DNA of 64,000 nt, from contig JAIPIB010000001.1 of the NCBI GenBank assembly GCA_021734905.1, positions 62,001-126,000 on the forward strand. Direction: 5' to 3'. Under the pieces are notes generated by a model. It was not told the origin of the DNA. It did no database searches and saw only the letters and a program-made list of their open reading frames with translations. This DNA comes from Minisyncoccota bacterium (GTDB lineage: Bacteria; Patescibacteria; Paceibacteria; UBA9973; UBA918). The translations under genes were made by a program, and so were the position numbers. This document shows positions 16,047 to 25,907 of the stretch, one piece after another. The first letter of the stretch is position 1. Each line of letters begins with the position of its first letter.

Positions 16047-17328
16047 TTACAAAAAGGCACATTTTATTGGGATTGGAGGCATTGGGATGTCCGGCCTCGC
16101 GCGTTTATTTCTTCATGGAGGCAAAGTAGTTTCTGGCTCTGATCGCTCGCCGTCAGACATTACACGGTCGCTTATGTTAGAAGGTGCTAGCTTTTTTGAA
16201 TCTCACGCAATAGAAAACATTACAGACGATATTGATCTTGTAATATACACGGAAGCCGTCAGTGAAAAAACAGAAGGGTATGTCGAACTACAAGAAGCGA
16301 AAAAAAAAGGAATTACGACGATAAATTATTTTGATGCACTAGGGATGGTTGCCAATGAATATTATCTCATTGCAGTTTCGGGAAGTCATGGAAAAACAAC
16401 GACAACTGCAATGCTCATTGATATTTTTGAAGAAGCGGGGCTTGACCCCTCGGCTATTGTTGGTTCGCTACGATCGAAGACGAAGAGTAACTATCGCGCA
16501 GGGAAGAGTAAGTATTTTATTGTCGAGGCGTGTGAGTACAAACGTGATTTTCTTAGCCTTACACCAGATGTTCTTGTGATTACAAATATCGAACATGAAC
16601 ATGTTGACTACTATAAGAATCTTCGTGAAGTCCAACAGGCATTTAGTGAGTTTGCAGGACAGGTGCGGGATGGAGGTTCTATCGTTTTGAATTTTGGTGG
16701 ACAAAATGTTGCTGCAATACTTGAGGGGATACACGCATCTATAGTTGATTATGGGAAGTATTTTGATCCGACTCTTACGTTAAAGATGCCTGGTGTCCAC
16801 AATCAATTGAACGCGGCAGTAGCCAAAGCCGTGGCTGAGCTGGTTGGGATTGATTCCAAAATCACAAAGGATGCTCTTCAAAATTTTACCGGAACGTGGC
16901 GACGGTTTGAATATAAAGGGGAAGTTAACGGAGCAAAGGTATATGACGACTATGGACATCATCCGACAGAGATTGAGGCGACGATTAATGGCGCGAAGGA
17001 ACTTTATCCAGATAAAAAAATAACGCTCGTTTTTCAATCACACACATACTCTCGTACGCATGCCCTTTTTAATGATTTTGTACGGGCGCTCTCACTAGCT
17101 GATCGTGTGATAGTTCTTCCTGTCTACGCAGCGAGGGAGGAAAATATCTCCGGCGTTTCGCACACAAAACTCGTTGAAGCAATGATAAAAAGTGGAGAGG
17201 AGGCGCACACGACAGAGACATTTGTCGAGGTCGTTGAGGAACTCAAAAATTCAGCAACAAAAGACGACCTCATTCTTATCATGGGCGCAGGAGATGTTAC
17301 ACAAGTCGCAGGCATGTTGACGAAGTAA
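16033..17328 (+). CDS. murC: UDP-N-acetylmuramate-L-alanine ligase MurC
   Basis: MurC joins L-alanine to UDP-MurNAc. The 431-residue protein has FIGIGGIGMSGLARLF in domain 1, GSHGKTTTTAMLIDIF as P-loop, EACEYKRDFLSLTP and ITNIEHEHVDYY in the ATPase domain, HNQLNAAVAKAVA, and YDDYGHHPTEIEATI in the C-terminal domain. YDDYGHHP is the MurC signature that separates it from MurD and MurE. It is somewhat shorter than the E. coli enzyme (491). It starts inside the end of murD, so the two are translated together; murB and ddl are absent from this spot. Confidence 0.93.
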   Translation: MKLSDYKKAHFIGIGGIGMSGLARLFLHGGKVVSGSDRSPSDITRSLMLEGASFFESHAIENITDDIDLVIYTEAVSEKTEGYVELQEAKKKGITTINYFDALGMVANEYYLIAVSGSHGKTTTTAMLIDIFEEAGLDPSAIVGSLRSKTKSNYRAGKSKYFIVEACEYKRDFLSLTPDVLVITNIEHEHVDYYKNLREVQQAFSEFAGQVRDGGSIVLNFGGQNVAAILEGIHASIVDYGKYFDPTLTLKMPGVHNQLNAAVAKAVAELVGIDSKITKDALQNFTGTWRRFEYKGEVNGAKVYDDYGHHPTEIEATINGAKELYPDKKITLVFQSHTYSRTHALFNDFVRALSLADRVIVLPVYAAREENISGVSHTKLVEAMIKSGEEAHTTETFVEVVEELKNSATKDDLILIMGAGDVTQVAGMLTK

Positions 17329-17376
17329 TATTTTGTAGTAGATTGGTTTAATAATTACCCACCAGAGGAGAGGGAG

Positions 17377-17541
17377 ATGAAAAGGGTATTAAAGAAAGTT
17401 CTTCCGAAGGCCATGATATCCATGATTCGTCGTCTAAAAGCATATCTTGTGCTCATTATGCGCGAATATGGAAAATACAGAACCGAACAACCTGAAGAAT
17501 GCGAAAGGATTCGTGCAGAGCAGGTTTCGATGCATGACTGA
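17377..17541 (+). CDS. Small basic hypothetical protein
   Basis: This 54-residue product reads MKRVLKKVLPKAMISMIRRLKAY... and ends ERIRAEQVSMHD. It is strongly basic at the front and probably an amphipathic helix that could lie on the membrane. The family is unknown. A purine-rich Shine-Dalgarno run (AGAGGAGAGGGAG) stands directly before the ATG. A weak hairpin around 17563-17586 follows. It sits between murC and rsmI with 48 and 59 bases to spare. It is one of the small Shine-Dalgarno-led orphans. Confidence 0.6.
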   Translation: MKRVLKKVLPKAMISMIRRLKAYLVLIMREYGKYRTEQPEECERIRAEQVSMHD

Positions 17542-17600
17542 CTCCAATCTGTATTCAACAACAACGCGTGGGCTTGCTCGCGCGTTATTTACTTATATAA

Positions 17601-18284
17601 ATGACAGGATTACTTTCAATAGTTGCGACTCCGATAGGGAACATGGAAGATATCACTCTTCGGGCAATTCGTGTGCTTAAAGAAGCCGATTACGTCCTTT
17701 GTGAGGACACAAGGGTGACAGGAAATCTTTTGAAGCACTATGGTATAGAGACGAAGACACGGCGGTATGATGCCCATGCATCAGAAAAAGTCCATGAGGG
17801 CATATTGAAAGACCTTGAGGATGGAAAACATATAGCACTTGTTTCAGATGCTGGGACTCCGGGGATAAGCGACCCAGGGGTAATGTTGGTGTCTCGTGCT
17901 CGTGAAGCACAAATCAGAATCGATGCTATCCCAGGTGTGTCTGCAGTGACGGCTGCATTTTCTATTGCAGGTATCTATGGAAACAGTTTTATCTTTTTAG
18001 GTTTTGCGCCACCAAAGAAGGGAAGGCAAACTTTTTTCAAAAGTTTGCCTGAATATGATATTCCCGTTATCTTTTATGAGGCACCACATCGGATTATGAA
18101 AACTCTCGAATCATTAAAAGAAACCCTTCGTCCCAATCAACGAGTAATTATTGCACGAGAACTGACAAAGTTTTTTGAAGAAATTGTATCAGGTTCTCCA
18201 GAAGAAGTTCTTCAGTATTTTATTAGCAATTCCGACCATGTTCGTGGGGAGTTTGTCGTTTTGGTTGATCAGGCTAAAAAATAG
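17601..18284 (+). CDS. rsmI: 16S rRNA 2'-O-ribose C1402 methyltransferase RsmI
   Basis: RsmI methylates the ribose of C1402 in the decoding centre of 16S rRNA using S-adenosylmethionine. The 227-residue tetrapyrrole-methylase-fold protein shows LSIVATPIGNMEDITLRA, CEDTRVTGNLLKHY, ALVSDAGTPGISDPG, AIPGVSAVTAAFSIAG and IFYEAPHRIMKTLE, all standard for RsmI. The extra C-terminal domain of E. coli RsmI is absent, as in many small genomes. A perfect 12-bp hairpin with a 3-nt loop lies in frame at 18024-18050. Confidence 0.94.
   Translation: MTGLLSIVATPIGNMEDITLRAIRVLKEADYVLCEDTRVTGNLLKHYGIETKTRRYDAHASEKVHEGILKDLEDGKHIALVSDAGTPGISDPGVMLVSRAREAQIRIDAIPGVSAVTAAFSIAGIYGNSFIFLGFAPPKKGRQTFFKSLPEYDIPVIFYEAPHRIMKTLESLKETLRPNQRVIIARELTKFFEEIVSGSPEEVLQYFISNSDHVRGEFVVLVDQAKK
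18024..18050 (+). repeat. Intragenic perfect hairpin in rsmI
   Basis: AGGCAAACTTTT, loop TTC, and its exact reverse complement; it encodes part of GRQTFFKSLPEY. Confidence 0.92.
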
Positions 18285-18417
18285 CATCAACGGTGCCTGT
18301 AATAGATTTGTGCAGTGAATTTTATGTTTAGAGAGAGTTTTTAAGTTAGGATATCTCGAAATATGCTTTCCCGACTCACTATTTTAAATACAGGGAGATT
18401 CAGGCTATACTATAAAT

Positions 18418-18681
18418 ATGTCGAAAGAATCATTTGTTTTTGTCCTTGGTGGAATTGTTTTTGTGACGCCGTTTTTGGGTGTTCCGAGTGATTACAAGGA
18501 GTGGATATTCATTGTAAGTGGAGTCCTCCTGATGATTGCCGGATATCGGTTGAGGAGAATGGCGTTTTTAAAATCTCTCGAGCATGAGAGCGGTGAACGT
18601 CGTGGAGAGGTCTTTGTCGAAAATAATCATTTTGAATTAGAAAAGAAAGAAGTTGTCCAACACGAGGAAATACATGTATGA
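18418..18681 (+). CDS. Small two-helix membrane protein
   Basis: This 87-residue product has two hydrophobic helices (about 6-24, FVFVLGGIVFVTPFLG, and 30-45, WIFIVSGVLLMIAGYR) and a charged tail rich in glutamate. The family is not recognised. TATACT stands 6 nt before the ATG, with a possible -35 17 bp further up, so the message is probably leaderless. It overlaps the next gene by four bases (ATGA), and the pair is likely one operon; the protein may anchor or partner the DUF4015-type protein. Confidence 0.68.
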   Translation: MSKESFVFVLGGIVFVTPFLGVPSDYKEWIFIVSGVLLMIAGYRLRRMAFLKSLEHESGERRGEVFVENNHFELEKKEVVQHEEIHV

Positions 18682-19973
18682 AATGGATGTCTGTTGCAGG
18701 AATTGTTGGCGGAGGATTTTACATCCTTTCGTACGTCACTTTGCCACAACTTACAGCTCTTGAGTATTCTAGTCCCCAAAATTTTGAACCGACCGAAATT
18801 GTACAAGAGGAGATAAAACAAGTGGAGCAAAAGGACGAACGAGAGATTATCTTGCATGAGCCACTCCCTGAAGCTGTTCGGGCAATTTACATGACTTCCT
18901 GTGTTGCTGGTACGACTGACTTTAGGAATAGACTCGTGTCATTAATTGATGACACTGAGATCAATGCTGTTGTCATAGATATTAAAGATTATTCTGGTAC
19001 GATCTCTTTTCCTCCTCTGAGTGAAGCCTGGAAGTCTGCGTGGACTGATGCAAAATGCGGCACACGAGATATGAAGGAGTTTATTCATACCCTTCACGAA
19101 AAAGGTATTTTTGTGATTGGCCGTATTACAGTATTTCAAGATCCATTTTATACAAAAATAAGGCCTGAGTTAGCTGTTACAAAAGCATCTGATGGATCAG
19201 TTTGGCATGATCGAAAAGGTCTTTCATTTATTGATGTTGGTTCGCATGAATATTGGGACCATATAGTGGAGCTTTCTTCAGACGCATATAATATTGGTTT
19301 TGATGAACTCAATTTTGATTACGTCAGATATCCCTCAGATGGGAATATGCAGGATATCGCATTTCCAAATAGTCTGAAAAGTGAATACGGGGCTGACAAA
19401 CAAGCAAACCTTGAAGCATTCTTTAAATATCTCAACGAACAGTTAGATGTTGAATCTAAGTTCAGTGAATACAAACATGAAAATACTGGGCGTGCTTCAA
19501 CGACCCCGTGGACTTCTGTAGATTTGTTTGGGATGACAACGACCAATTTTGATGATCTCTCAATTGGGCAAGTGCAGGATCGTGCTGCTCCGTATTTTGA
19601 TTTTGTGGCACCAATGGTGTATCCGTCTCACTACCCAAATAGTTTCTTAGGGTTAGGTAATCCCAATGATTATCCGTATAAGGTGGTCAACTATGTGATG
19701 CAAGCAGGCGTAAACCGTATGATCTCTTCAACGACGCCGATGCAAGGATTTCTTCATGAACGAATTGGAACATCAACGCCAGCACTCTACAAAAAACCTG
19801 TCTATACCGCTGAAAAATTCCGCACCTGGATACAGGATTTTGATTATGGAGGAGATTATGATGCGACTGATGTACGCAATCAGATCCAAGCAAGCTACGA
19901 TGCTGGTGTTAAAAGTTTTATGATTTGGGCACCATCGAATATATATACCCGCGGAGCACTTAATGTTGAGTAG
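18678..19973 (+). CDS. DUF4015-type putative glycoside hydrolase
   Basis: The 431-residue protein starts with a signal-anchor-like segment (MKWMSVAGIVGGGFYILSYV) and a linker rich in glutamate, then a TIM-barrel-like domain. Motifs are AIYMTSCVAGTTDFRNRLV, AVVIDIKDYSG, IGRITVFQDP, DVGSHEYWDHIVEL, DELNFDYVRYPSDG and DFVAPMVYPSHY, which match the putative glycosyl hydrolase family DUF4015. The acidic residues in FDELNFDYVRYP are likely catalytic. It would act outside the membrane on a polysaccharide; the substrate is unknown. Confidence 0.8.
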   Translation: MKWMSVAGIVGGGFYILSYVTLPQLTALEYSSPQNFEPTEIVQEEIKQVEQKDEREIILHEPLPEAVRAIYMTSCVAGTTDFRNRLVSLIDDTEINAVVIDIKDYSGTISFPPLSEAWKSAWTDAKCGTRDMKEFIHTLHEKGIFVIGRITVFQDPFYTKIRPELAVTKASDGSVWHDRKGLSFIDVGSHEYWDHIVELSSDAYNIGFDELNFDYVRYPSDGNMQDIAFPNSLKSEYGADKQANLEAFFKYLNEQLDVESKFSEYKHENTGRASTTPWTSVDLFGMTTTNFDDLSIGQVQDRAAPYFDFVAPMVYPSHYPNSFLGLGNPNDYPYKVVNYVMQAGVNRMISSTTPMQGFLHERIGTSTPALYKKPVYTAEKFRTWIQDFDYGGDYDATDVRNQIQASYDAGVKSFMIWAPSNIYTRGALNVE

Positions 19974-20090
19974 TGTCAATTTCGAAATTCTGGCATATTT
20001 TCCAATGTGTGGATAAATATCTAGTTGATTTAGTATGATGTTATACTTTGGTTAAGCTTCATTTTATGATCTTGATTAGGGAGGTTGATT

Positions 20091-20252
20091 ATGCCAGTTA
20101 GTATCTTGCGAGCGATGTACGAAAGAGCAATTAATGGTCTTAGTCAGGGAGAGATCGAAGCGGTTGAAGAAGGTCGTTTATGCGAAAGTGGCAGAATGGC
20201 TGAAGCGCGGAGGTGTTTTCTCTTTCTTTTTGTTGCTCAATTGGGCTTATGA
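20091..20252 (+). CDS. Small hypothetical protein
   Basis: The product has 53 residues: MPVSILRAMYERAINGLSQG..., a central acidic helix and a hydrophobic end FLFLFVAQLGL. No family was recognised. Shine-Dalgarno AGGGAGG precedes the ATG by 6 bases. A strong hairpin at 20323-20352 follows 70 bases after the stop. It is one of the small Shine-Dalgarno-led orphans. Confidence 0.5.
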   Translation: MPVSILRAMYERAINGLSQGEIEAVEEGRLCESGRMAEARRCFLFLFVAQLGL

Positions 20253-20322
20253 TGTTTGTCTGACCCAACGCTAATTATACTGTGGTTAGTAGACATCCCA
20301 TTCTCGTTTTCGAGTTAATTTC

Positions 20323-20352
20323 AAAGCCTCGTAACTACGGTTACGAGGCTTT
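20323..20352 (+). terminator. Terminator-like hairpin
   Basis: A perfect 13-bp stem (AAAGCCTCGTAAC / GTTACGAGGCTTT) with loop TACG. A second perfect palindrome of 22 bp, centred on ATTAAT, follows at 20357-20378. Confidence 0.75.
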
Positions 20353-20430
20353 CGTCTTGTTTGCATTAATGCAAACAAATTACCTACAATGTAGACAATT
20401 TGTTTGGTCCACTTCTGTTATACTTTTCGT

Positions 20431-22413
20431 ATGTCATTTGATCCAAACAGAATTAACTTTTTTGCACAAACTGATGCCCGTGGCAAAAATGTCCAGTTTG
20501 GTATTAAGGCAAAGGATCGGCAACGTCACGTTTATGTGATCGGGAAAACCGGAATGGGTAAGTCAACGCTTCTCGAAAATATGGCCGTGCAAGATATCCA
20601 GAATGGGGAAGGGATTGCCTTTATTGACCCACACGGCTCTGCAGTTGAAAACCTCCTCAATTATATTCCCGAACACCGTGTGAAGGACGTTCTCTATTTT
20701 TCACCATCTGATACTGAGTGTCCAGTTTCTTTTAATATTATGGAGGATGTTGGCCCAGACAAGAGACATCTCGTAGTCTCAGGACTCATGTCTGTATTCA
20801 AGAAGATATTTGTTGATCAGTGGTCAGCACGTATGGAATATATTCTTTCAAACACACTTCTCGCACTTCTTGAATATCCGGACTCGACGCTTCTTGGTGT
20901 AAATAGAATGCTCTCTGATAAAGATTACCGAAAGCTTGTTGTTGATAATGTGAGAGACCCTGGTGTAAAAGCCTTTTGGGTAGATGAGTTTGCGAAATAT
21001 AATGAGCGTTACATGCAGGAGGCGGGGGATGCTATTAAAAATAAAATCGGACAGTTTACTGCGAATCCTATCATTCGGAATATCATTGGCCAGCCAAGGT
21101 CGAGTTTTGACCTTCGAATGATTATGGATGAGAAGAAGATCCTTATTATGAACCTTTCAAAAGGACTCATTGGGGAAACAAATGCAACACTTTTAGGCTC
21201 CATGCTCACAACGCGCATCTATCTTGCTGCCATGAGTCGTGCTGATCTTCCTCCTGAAAAAATGCGTGACATGCCAAACTTCTACTTTTTTGTGGATGAG
21301 TTTCAATCCTTTGCTAATGCTTCCTTTGCAAATATTCTCTCTGAGGCACGTAAATATCACCTCAATCTTACGATTGCTAACCAATATATTGATCAAATGG
21401 AAGAAGAGATTCGAAATGCAGTGTTTGGAAACGTTGGGACGACCATTACATTTCGCGTAGGACCATTTGATGCTGAAGTACTTGAGACAGTATTTACACC
21501 ACAATTTTTAGCTCCTGATATTATCAACCTGAGTTTTGCACAAATTTATCTCACGCTCATGATTGATGGTATTGGATCACAACCATTCTCTGCGACCACT
21601 CTTCCACCAATTGCTCCGCCTCAAACCTCTTGCAAAAATATGGCTCTTGCATCAAGTAGGGCGCAGTTTACGAAGCCACGTGCTGAAGTTGAGGAATTAA
21701 TTCATAAATTCCACGAGCCTATTGTCAAGCCAAAAAAAGTTGAGAGAGTAGAGACGATTATTCCACGAGCAGTCTATTCATCAGAAAAAAAGAAAGATGT
21801 GCCAAGGGAAGCGGTATCAATTCAAAAACCAATAATTCAAACAACTCCTGCAGCACTTACAGAGCAAGGAGCACGATCAGTCCCTGAAAAAGCACAAGGT
21901 TTTCGAACGGAACAACGGCGAACACAGACTGACAGTGGAGCGCCCGCACGAAGAGAGATGAGCGCTCGGCCAAGGCAGCAGGTTCAAACATCTGTGCCGA
22001 GCAGGGGTCCAGAAAAGCCCAAGTCTCCAATAAAGGCTGATGTTCAGTCTGAGGATCTTAGGACTGTCCTCAAGCGACTTGCAGCGACTGAGAAGTCAAA
22101 TAATCCTGGGGATTATAATCACGAAAAAGGTTTTGGGAAAGAGAAGCGAGATCAGCCAGAAAAACCAGAACTTAAGCGTGCACTGGAGTCACTTGTAAAA
22201 AAAGAAGATGGTACAGTACAGAACAATTCTAAGTCAGAAACAGGAAATGAGACTCAGACAAATCAAGAAACAGAGGCGTTTGTGAACAGAAATACAAATG
22301 AGTTAGCAAAAAGTAATTCTACACCTGAGGAGGGTGTTGAGAAAAAACACATTACACCGAAAGAGCTTGAACGAATGATGCGTATCACCACAAGTGATAA
22401 ACCTCCGATATAG
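20431..22413 (+). CDS. TraD/VirD4-like type IV secretion ATPase
   Basis: This 660-residue protein is related to conjugative coupling ATPases that bind DNA and feed it to a membrane channel. It has VYVIGKTGMGKSTLLENMA (Walker A), GIAFIDPHGSAVENLL, FYFFVDEFQSFA (Walker B with glutamate), and LTIANQYIDQM (sensor region), over about residues 1-400. The last 260 residues are disordered, rich in K, E, P and Q. There is no N-terminal membrane helix. The start MSFDPNRINFF at 20431 is preferred because TATACT stands 6 nt before it. Solitary copies of this family are common in Patescibacteria and may serve DNA uptake or pili. Confidence 0.83.
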   Translation: MSFDPNRINFFAQTDARGKNVQFGIKAKDRQRHVYVIGKTGMGKSTLLENMAVQDIQNGEGIAFIDPHGSAVENLLNYIPEHRVKDVLYFSPSDTECPVSFNIMEDVGPDKRHLVVSGLMSVFKKIFVDQWSARMEYILSNTLLALLEYPDSTLLGVNRMLSDKDYRKLVVDNVRDPGVKAFWVDEFAKYNERYMQEAGDAIKNKIGQFTANPIIRNIIGQPRSSFDLRMIMDEKKILIMNLSKGLIGETNATLLGSMLTTRIYLAAMSRADLPPEKMRDMPNFYFFVDEFQSFANASFANILSEARKYHLNLTIANQYIDQMEEEIRNAVFGNVGTTITFRVGPFDAEVLETVFTPQFLAPDIINLSFAQIYLTLMIDGIGSQPFSATTLPPIAPPQTSCKNMALASSRAQFTKPRAEVEELIHKFHEPIVKPKKVERVETIIPRAVYSSEKKKDVPREAVSIQKPIIQTTPAALTEQGARSVPEKAQGFRTEQRRTQTDSGAPARREMSARPRQQVQTSVPSRGPEKPKSPIKADVQSEDLRTVLKRLAATEKSNNPGDYNHEKGFGKEKRDQPEKPELKRALESLVKKEDGTVQNNSKSETGNETQTNQETEAFVNRNTNELAKSNSTPEEGVEKKHITPKELERMMRITTSDKPPI

Positions 22414-22416
22414 GAT

Positions 22417-23833
22417 ATGTCCAGATCGTTCTATCTTGTTCTTGTTGTACTCTTTTGGATACCATGGACATCTCATGCAGCTGATCGTGATCAATGAGGT
22501 GGCATGGATGGGAACTGGTGCGAGTGCGAATGATGAATGGATTGAATTATATAATAGCGGATCTTCAGCCATTGATCTCGAAGGATGGGTGCTAACCGAC
22601 AATGTATCACTAAATATTGCGCTTACCGGTATCCTTAGTACTGACGAATATGCAGTTCTCGAACGAACTGATGATACAACTGTTGAAGGTGTTGCATTCT
22701 TAATCTATTCAGGAGCGCTTTCAAATGATGGGAGAACACTGACTTTGCAGCGTTCAGATAATTCTATTGAGGACCAAGTCGCTGGAGGAGAAAATTGGGA
22801 AAACATCGGTGGCAATAATGAGACGAAAGAAACACCCCAAAGAACATCGTCTGGCTGGATAACAGGAGCTCCAACCCCAGGAAAGAGTAATATTTTTGGA
22901 ACAACTGAAAGTGAAGATATGTCGGAGAATTTTTTGTCGTCTGGATCAAATACGAGTGGGGGAGGTTCGTCTTCAAAAAATGCAGCAGTATCGAGTGTTC
23001 AAAAAGTTAAAGCACTAACCCCTGAACCCTTTCTTGTTCTAAAAATTAAAGGACCAAGTCTTGCATATGTTAATCAAGAAATTTCACTGGAGGCGATACC
23101 AAGCGGTATAGGAAAGACACTCATGAATTCACTTGTTTATATATGGAATTTTGGAGATACCTATACAGCGTCATCAAAGAAAATTTCGCATATTTTTGAA
23201 TACCCAGGAGAGTATATTGTTGTTACAGAGGCAGTGTATGCAAAGCAGAAGGCTTTAGTGCGACACGAAATTACGGTACTTCCTGTTTCATTTTCGCTCT
23301 TAAAATCAGAGGCTGGTGATGTACTTTTACATAACAATTCAAAATATGAAGTTAATATCAGTGGCTTCATATTAAAGAGCGATTCTCAGCTTACACTTCC
23401 AATGCATACAGTACTGAAGGCGAACGGGACACTTACTATTTCATCGAAACGGTTGCAGTTGCGACCAGGTGGAATAATATCTCTCTATGATGCAACAGGG
23501 ACATTCGTCACATCAAATACAATAAAAGAGCAAAATGGACCTACGACAGAAAAGTCTTTTTCAAATCCTTCACCACAAAACGTGCTATATGACACTGAAG
23601 AAGTTGTCACTGAACCAGCTTCTGCTAAAAATAGTTCAATTGAAGATCAAGGTGTGGCTATTGAAAAGGATGTTCTTTTGGAGACAATGATCCCTATTGG
23701 GGCAAGAACAGTTGATGGAGTAGAAAATGAAACTGGATTTTTAGGAAACAAAAATATGTTTTATTGGATAGTGTCAGGGATTATAATTTTGGGTATTTTC
23801 AGTCTTTATACGTGGCGGTCGATAAAGGTATAG
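22417..23833 (+). CDS. Lamin-tail/PKD surface protein, signal peptide out of frame
   Basis: The mature part reads INEVAWMGTGASANDEWIELYNSGSS.IDLEGW, a lamin-tail domain (about 110 residues). A serine/glycine linker, a PKD-like domain (YIWNFGDTYTASSKKISHIFEYPGEYIVV), a second lamin-tail-like segment and a C-terminal membrane helix followed by a short basic tail complete it. A good signal peptide (MSRSFYLVLVVLFWIPWTSHAAD) starts at 22417 but is in another frame and hits TGA at 22495-22497. Removing one base near 22485 would join signal and domain. So there is a frameshift, a sequencing error or real decay; otherwise translation could begin at ATG 22475 without a signal. Confidence 0.7.
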
Positions 23834-23878
23834 TTCCGGCTTTGGAACAAATTATCGTGTAAGGTAGTTTTATAAAAA

Positions 23879-24910
23879 ATGAATACAAAAAAGAAAAAAT
23901 TGGTTGTTATCGGAGGAGGAACGGGAACATATACGATATTGAGCGGGCTTAAGCACTATAAGGATATTTTTGATCTTACTGCTATCGTTGCCATGACGGA
24001 TTCAGGTGGATCAACAGGACGGTTACGAGATGAATTCGGCTATCTTCCTGTTGGTGATGTGAGGCTCGCACTCACTGCATTGGCAAATGAAGAGGATGAA
24101 CAGCAAGAGCTGATACGAAAATTATTTCTCCATAGATTTGACACAGAAGGGGATGTGTCTGGACATAATTTTGGTAATCTGTTTCTCGTTGCATTGACCG
24201 ATATTCTTGGTTCAGAAGAGTTGGCAATTGAGGCTGCTGCACGAGTATTAAATATCTGCGGAAAAGTAATTCCAGTAACTCACGAAAAAGTGCATCTTGT
24301 TGCAGAATATGAGGATGGCAGGGTGGTGGTTGGCGAACATGATATTGACGAACCAAGAGAACATATAAATTCACCTATCATAAAACTTTCTCTGACGAGT
24401 CCAGCTCAGATAACTAAAAGCGCAGCACAAGCAATACGATCTGCTGACGTTGTTGTTTTTGGGCCAGGTGACTTGTATACGAGCATTCTTGCAAATTGTG
24501 TTGTTCGTGGCATGCAGGAAGCTCTAAGAGACACACAAAGCGAACTAATTTACATCCCAAACCTTATGACAAAAAAAGGTCAGACAACTGGGAAGGGAGT
24601 AAAAGAGCATATTAATGAAATATCCCGATATTCTGGAAGAACTCCTGACTATGTCCTTATTAACGATGTGTCGTTCTCTCATGAACTGCAAAATCGGTAT
24701 GCAAAATATGGGGAATATCCTGTCAAACAAAATTATGATGGTGAAAATCCAAAAATAATCACAGGTGATTTCCTGGCATCTGAAGAAATAATCCCAAAGA
24801 AAGGAGATGTCCTCAGGAGGAGCTTTATTCGGCATGACCCACACAAACTTGCAGCTGTTTTGGTATCAGTTTTTGGCGATAAGAAAACATCGTCTTTTAC
24901 TTCTTTTTAA
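23879..24910 (+). CDS. yvcK: YvcK/CofD-family UDP-sugar-binding regulator
   Basis: YvcK proteins bind UDP-GlcNAc and adjust carbon flow between central metabolism and the cell wall. The 343-residue protein shows KKKLVVIGGGTGTYTILSGLK, AMTDSGGSTGRLRDEFGYLPVGDVR, FLHRFDTEGDVSGHNFGNLFL, FGPGDLYTSILANCVV and LMTKKGQTTG, the full set of family motifs. Length is close to Bacillus YvcK (317). In this context it may tie peptidoglycan (murC, murD) and glycan genes to precursor supply. Confidence 0.93.
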   Translation: MNTKKKKLVVIGGGTGTYTILSGLKHYKDIFDLTAIVAMTDSGGSTGRLRDEFGYLPVGDVRLALTALANEEDEQQELIRKLFLHRFDTEGDVSGHNFGNLFLVALTDILGSEELAIEAAARVLNICGKVIPVTHEKVHLVAEYEDGRVVVGEHDIDEPREHINSPIIKLSLTSPAQITKSAAQAIRSADVVVFGPGDLYTSILANCVVRGMQEALRDTQSELIYIPNLMTKKGQTTGKGVKEHINEISRYSGRTPDYVLINDVSFSHELQNRYAKYGEYPVKQNYDGENPKIITGDFLASEEIIPKKGDVLRRSFIRHDPHKLAAVLVSVFGDKKTSSFTSF

Positions 24911-24936
24911 GGTAGTATTTTGAAATAATCCTTGGT

Positions 24937-25818
24937 ATGTCTATGGATCAAAAAATTGCTGTTGTGACGGGGGGAGCTGGGTTTATTGGTTCGCATCTTT
25001 GTGAGCGTCTTGTTTGTGAGGGGTATCGTGTTATTTCTCTTGATAACTATTTTGCAGGTTCATCTGTAAATCATGTTGCAGGTGTTGAATATCGCACGGG
25101 ACATACAAAAGATATTGCATCATTTATTCCAGAAACTCCGGATATTATCTACCATCTCGGGGAATACTCTAGGGTTGCAAAAAGTCTTGAGGAACCAGAA
25201 TTAGTCTTTGATTTAAATGTTGTAGGAACCTTCGCCGTTCTGGAATTTTGGCGAGAGAAGAAATGTAAACTTGTCTATGCAGGGTCGTCAACAAAAAATG
25301 TAGGAGCGCGAGAAGATGGAGTTGTTGGCCGTGACCTTGCGCCATATACGTGGATGAAGGCTATGAACACCGAGCTAGTCGTAAACTACGGCAGATGGTA
25401 TGAACTTCCGTATGCAATTGTGTATTTTTATAATGTGTATGGACCTCGCGAACGTACGATTCATGAGTATGGAACAGTCATCGAAACATGGCGACAAGCA
25501 ACGGAAAAAGGAGAGCCTCTGTACGTACGAAATCCAGGTACACAAGCGCGTGCATTTACACATGTACTTGATACTGTGGAGGGGATTGTTCTTGTCGGTG
25601 AAAAGGGGGAGGGAGATAATTTTGGTATCGGTACAGATGAGATTTTTACACTTCTACAAGTTACAGAAATGTTTGGTGGAGAGATAGAGATGCTTCCAGT
25701 AACAGCATCAACACGACAAAGTGCTGAAGTAGACTCATCTAAGGTCCGCTCACTTGGATGGTTGCCAAAATATCATTTACCTGATTACATACACAATTCA
25801 AAAGTGTCTATGCAATAA
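24937..25818 (+). CDS. NAD-dependent nucleotide-sugar epimerase
   Basis: The 293-residue short-chain dehydrogenase has VVTGGAGFIGSHLCERL, LGEYSRVAKSLEEP, KLVYAGSSTKNVG (catalytic serine region), APYTWMKAMNTELV and YFYNVYGPRERT. In the usual Y-x3-K the motif reads YTWMK, which fits. It resembles UDP-glucose 4-epimerase/dTDP-glucose dehydratase relatives, but the substrate is not known. AATAAT lies 7 nt before the ATG, a possible leaderless start. It stands alone before a small orphan gene. Confidence 0.82.
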   Translation: MSMDQKIAVVTGGAGFIGSHLCERLVCEGYRVISLDNYFAGSSVNHVAGVEYRTGHTKDIASFIPETPDIIYHLGEYSRVAKSLEEPELVFDLNVVGTFAVLEFWREKKCKLVYAGSSTKNVGAREDGVVGRDLAPYTWMKAMNTELVVNYGRWYELPYAIVYFYNVYGPRERTIHEYGTVIETWRQATEKGEPLYVRNPGTQARAFTHVLDTVEGIVLVGEKGEGDNFGIGTDEIFTLLQVTEMFGGEIEMLPVTASTRQSAEVDSSKVRSLGWLPKYHLPDYIHNSKVSMQ

Positions 25819-25907
25819 GCAGAATCCATGCTCTAATAACATATAGAAAGGAAGTTTGTCTTTAAACTATATTAGTAGGTACACGCTCGTTACAATAGGA
25901 GGTGGCC

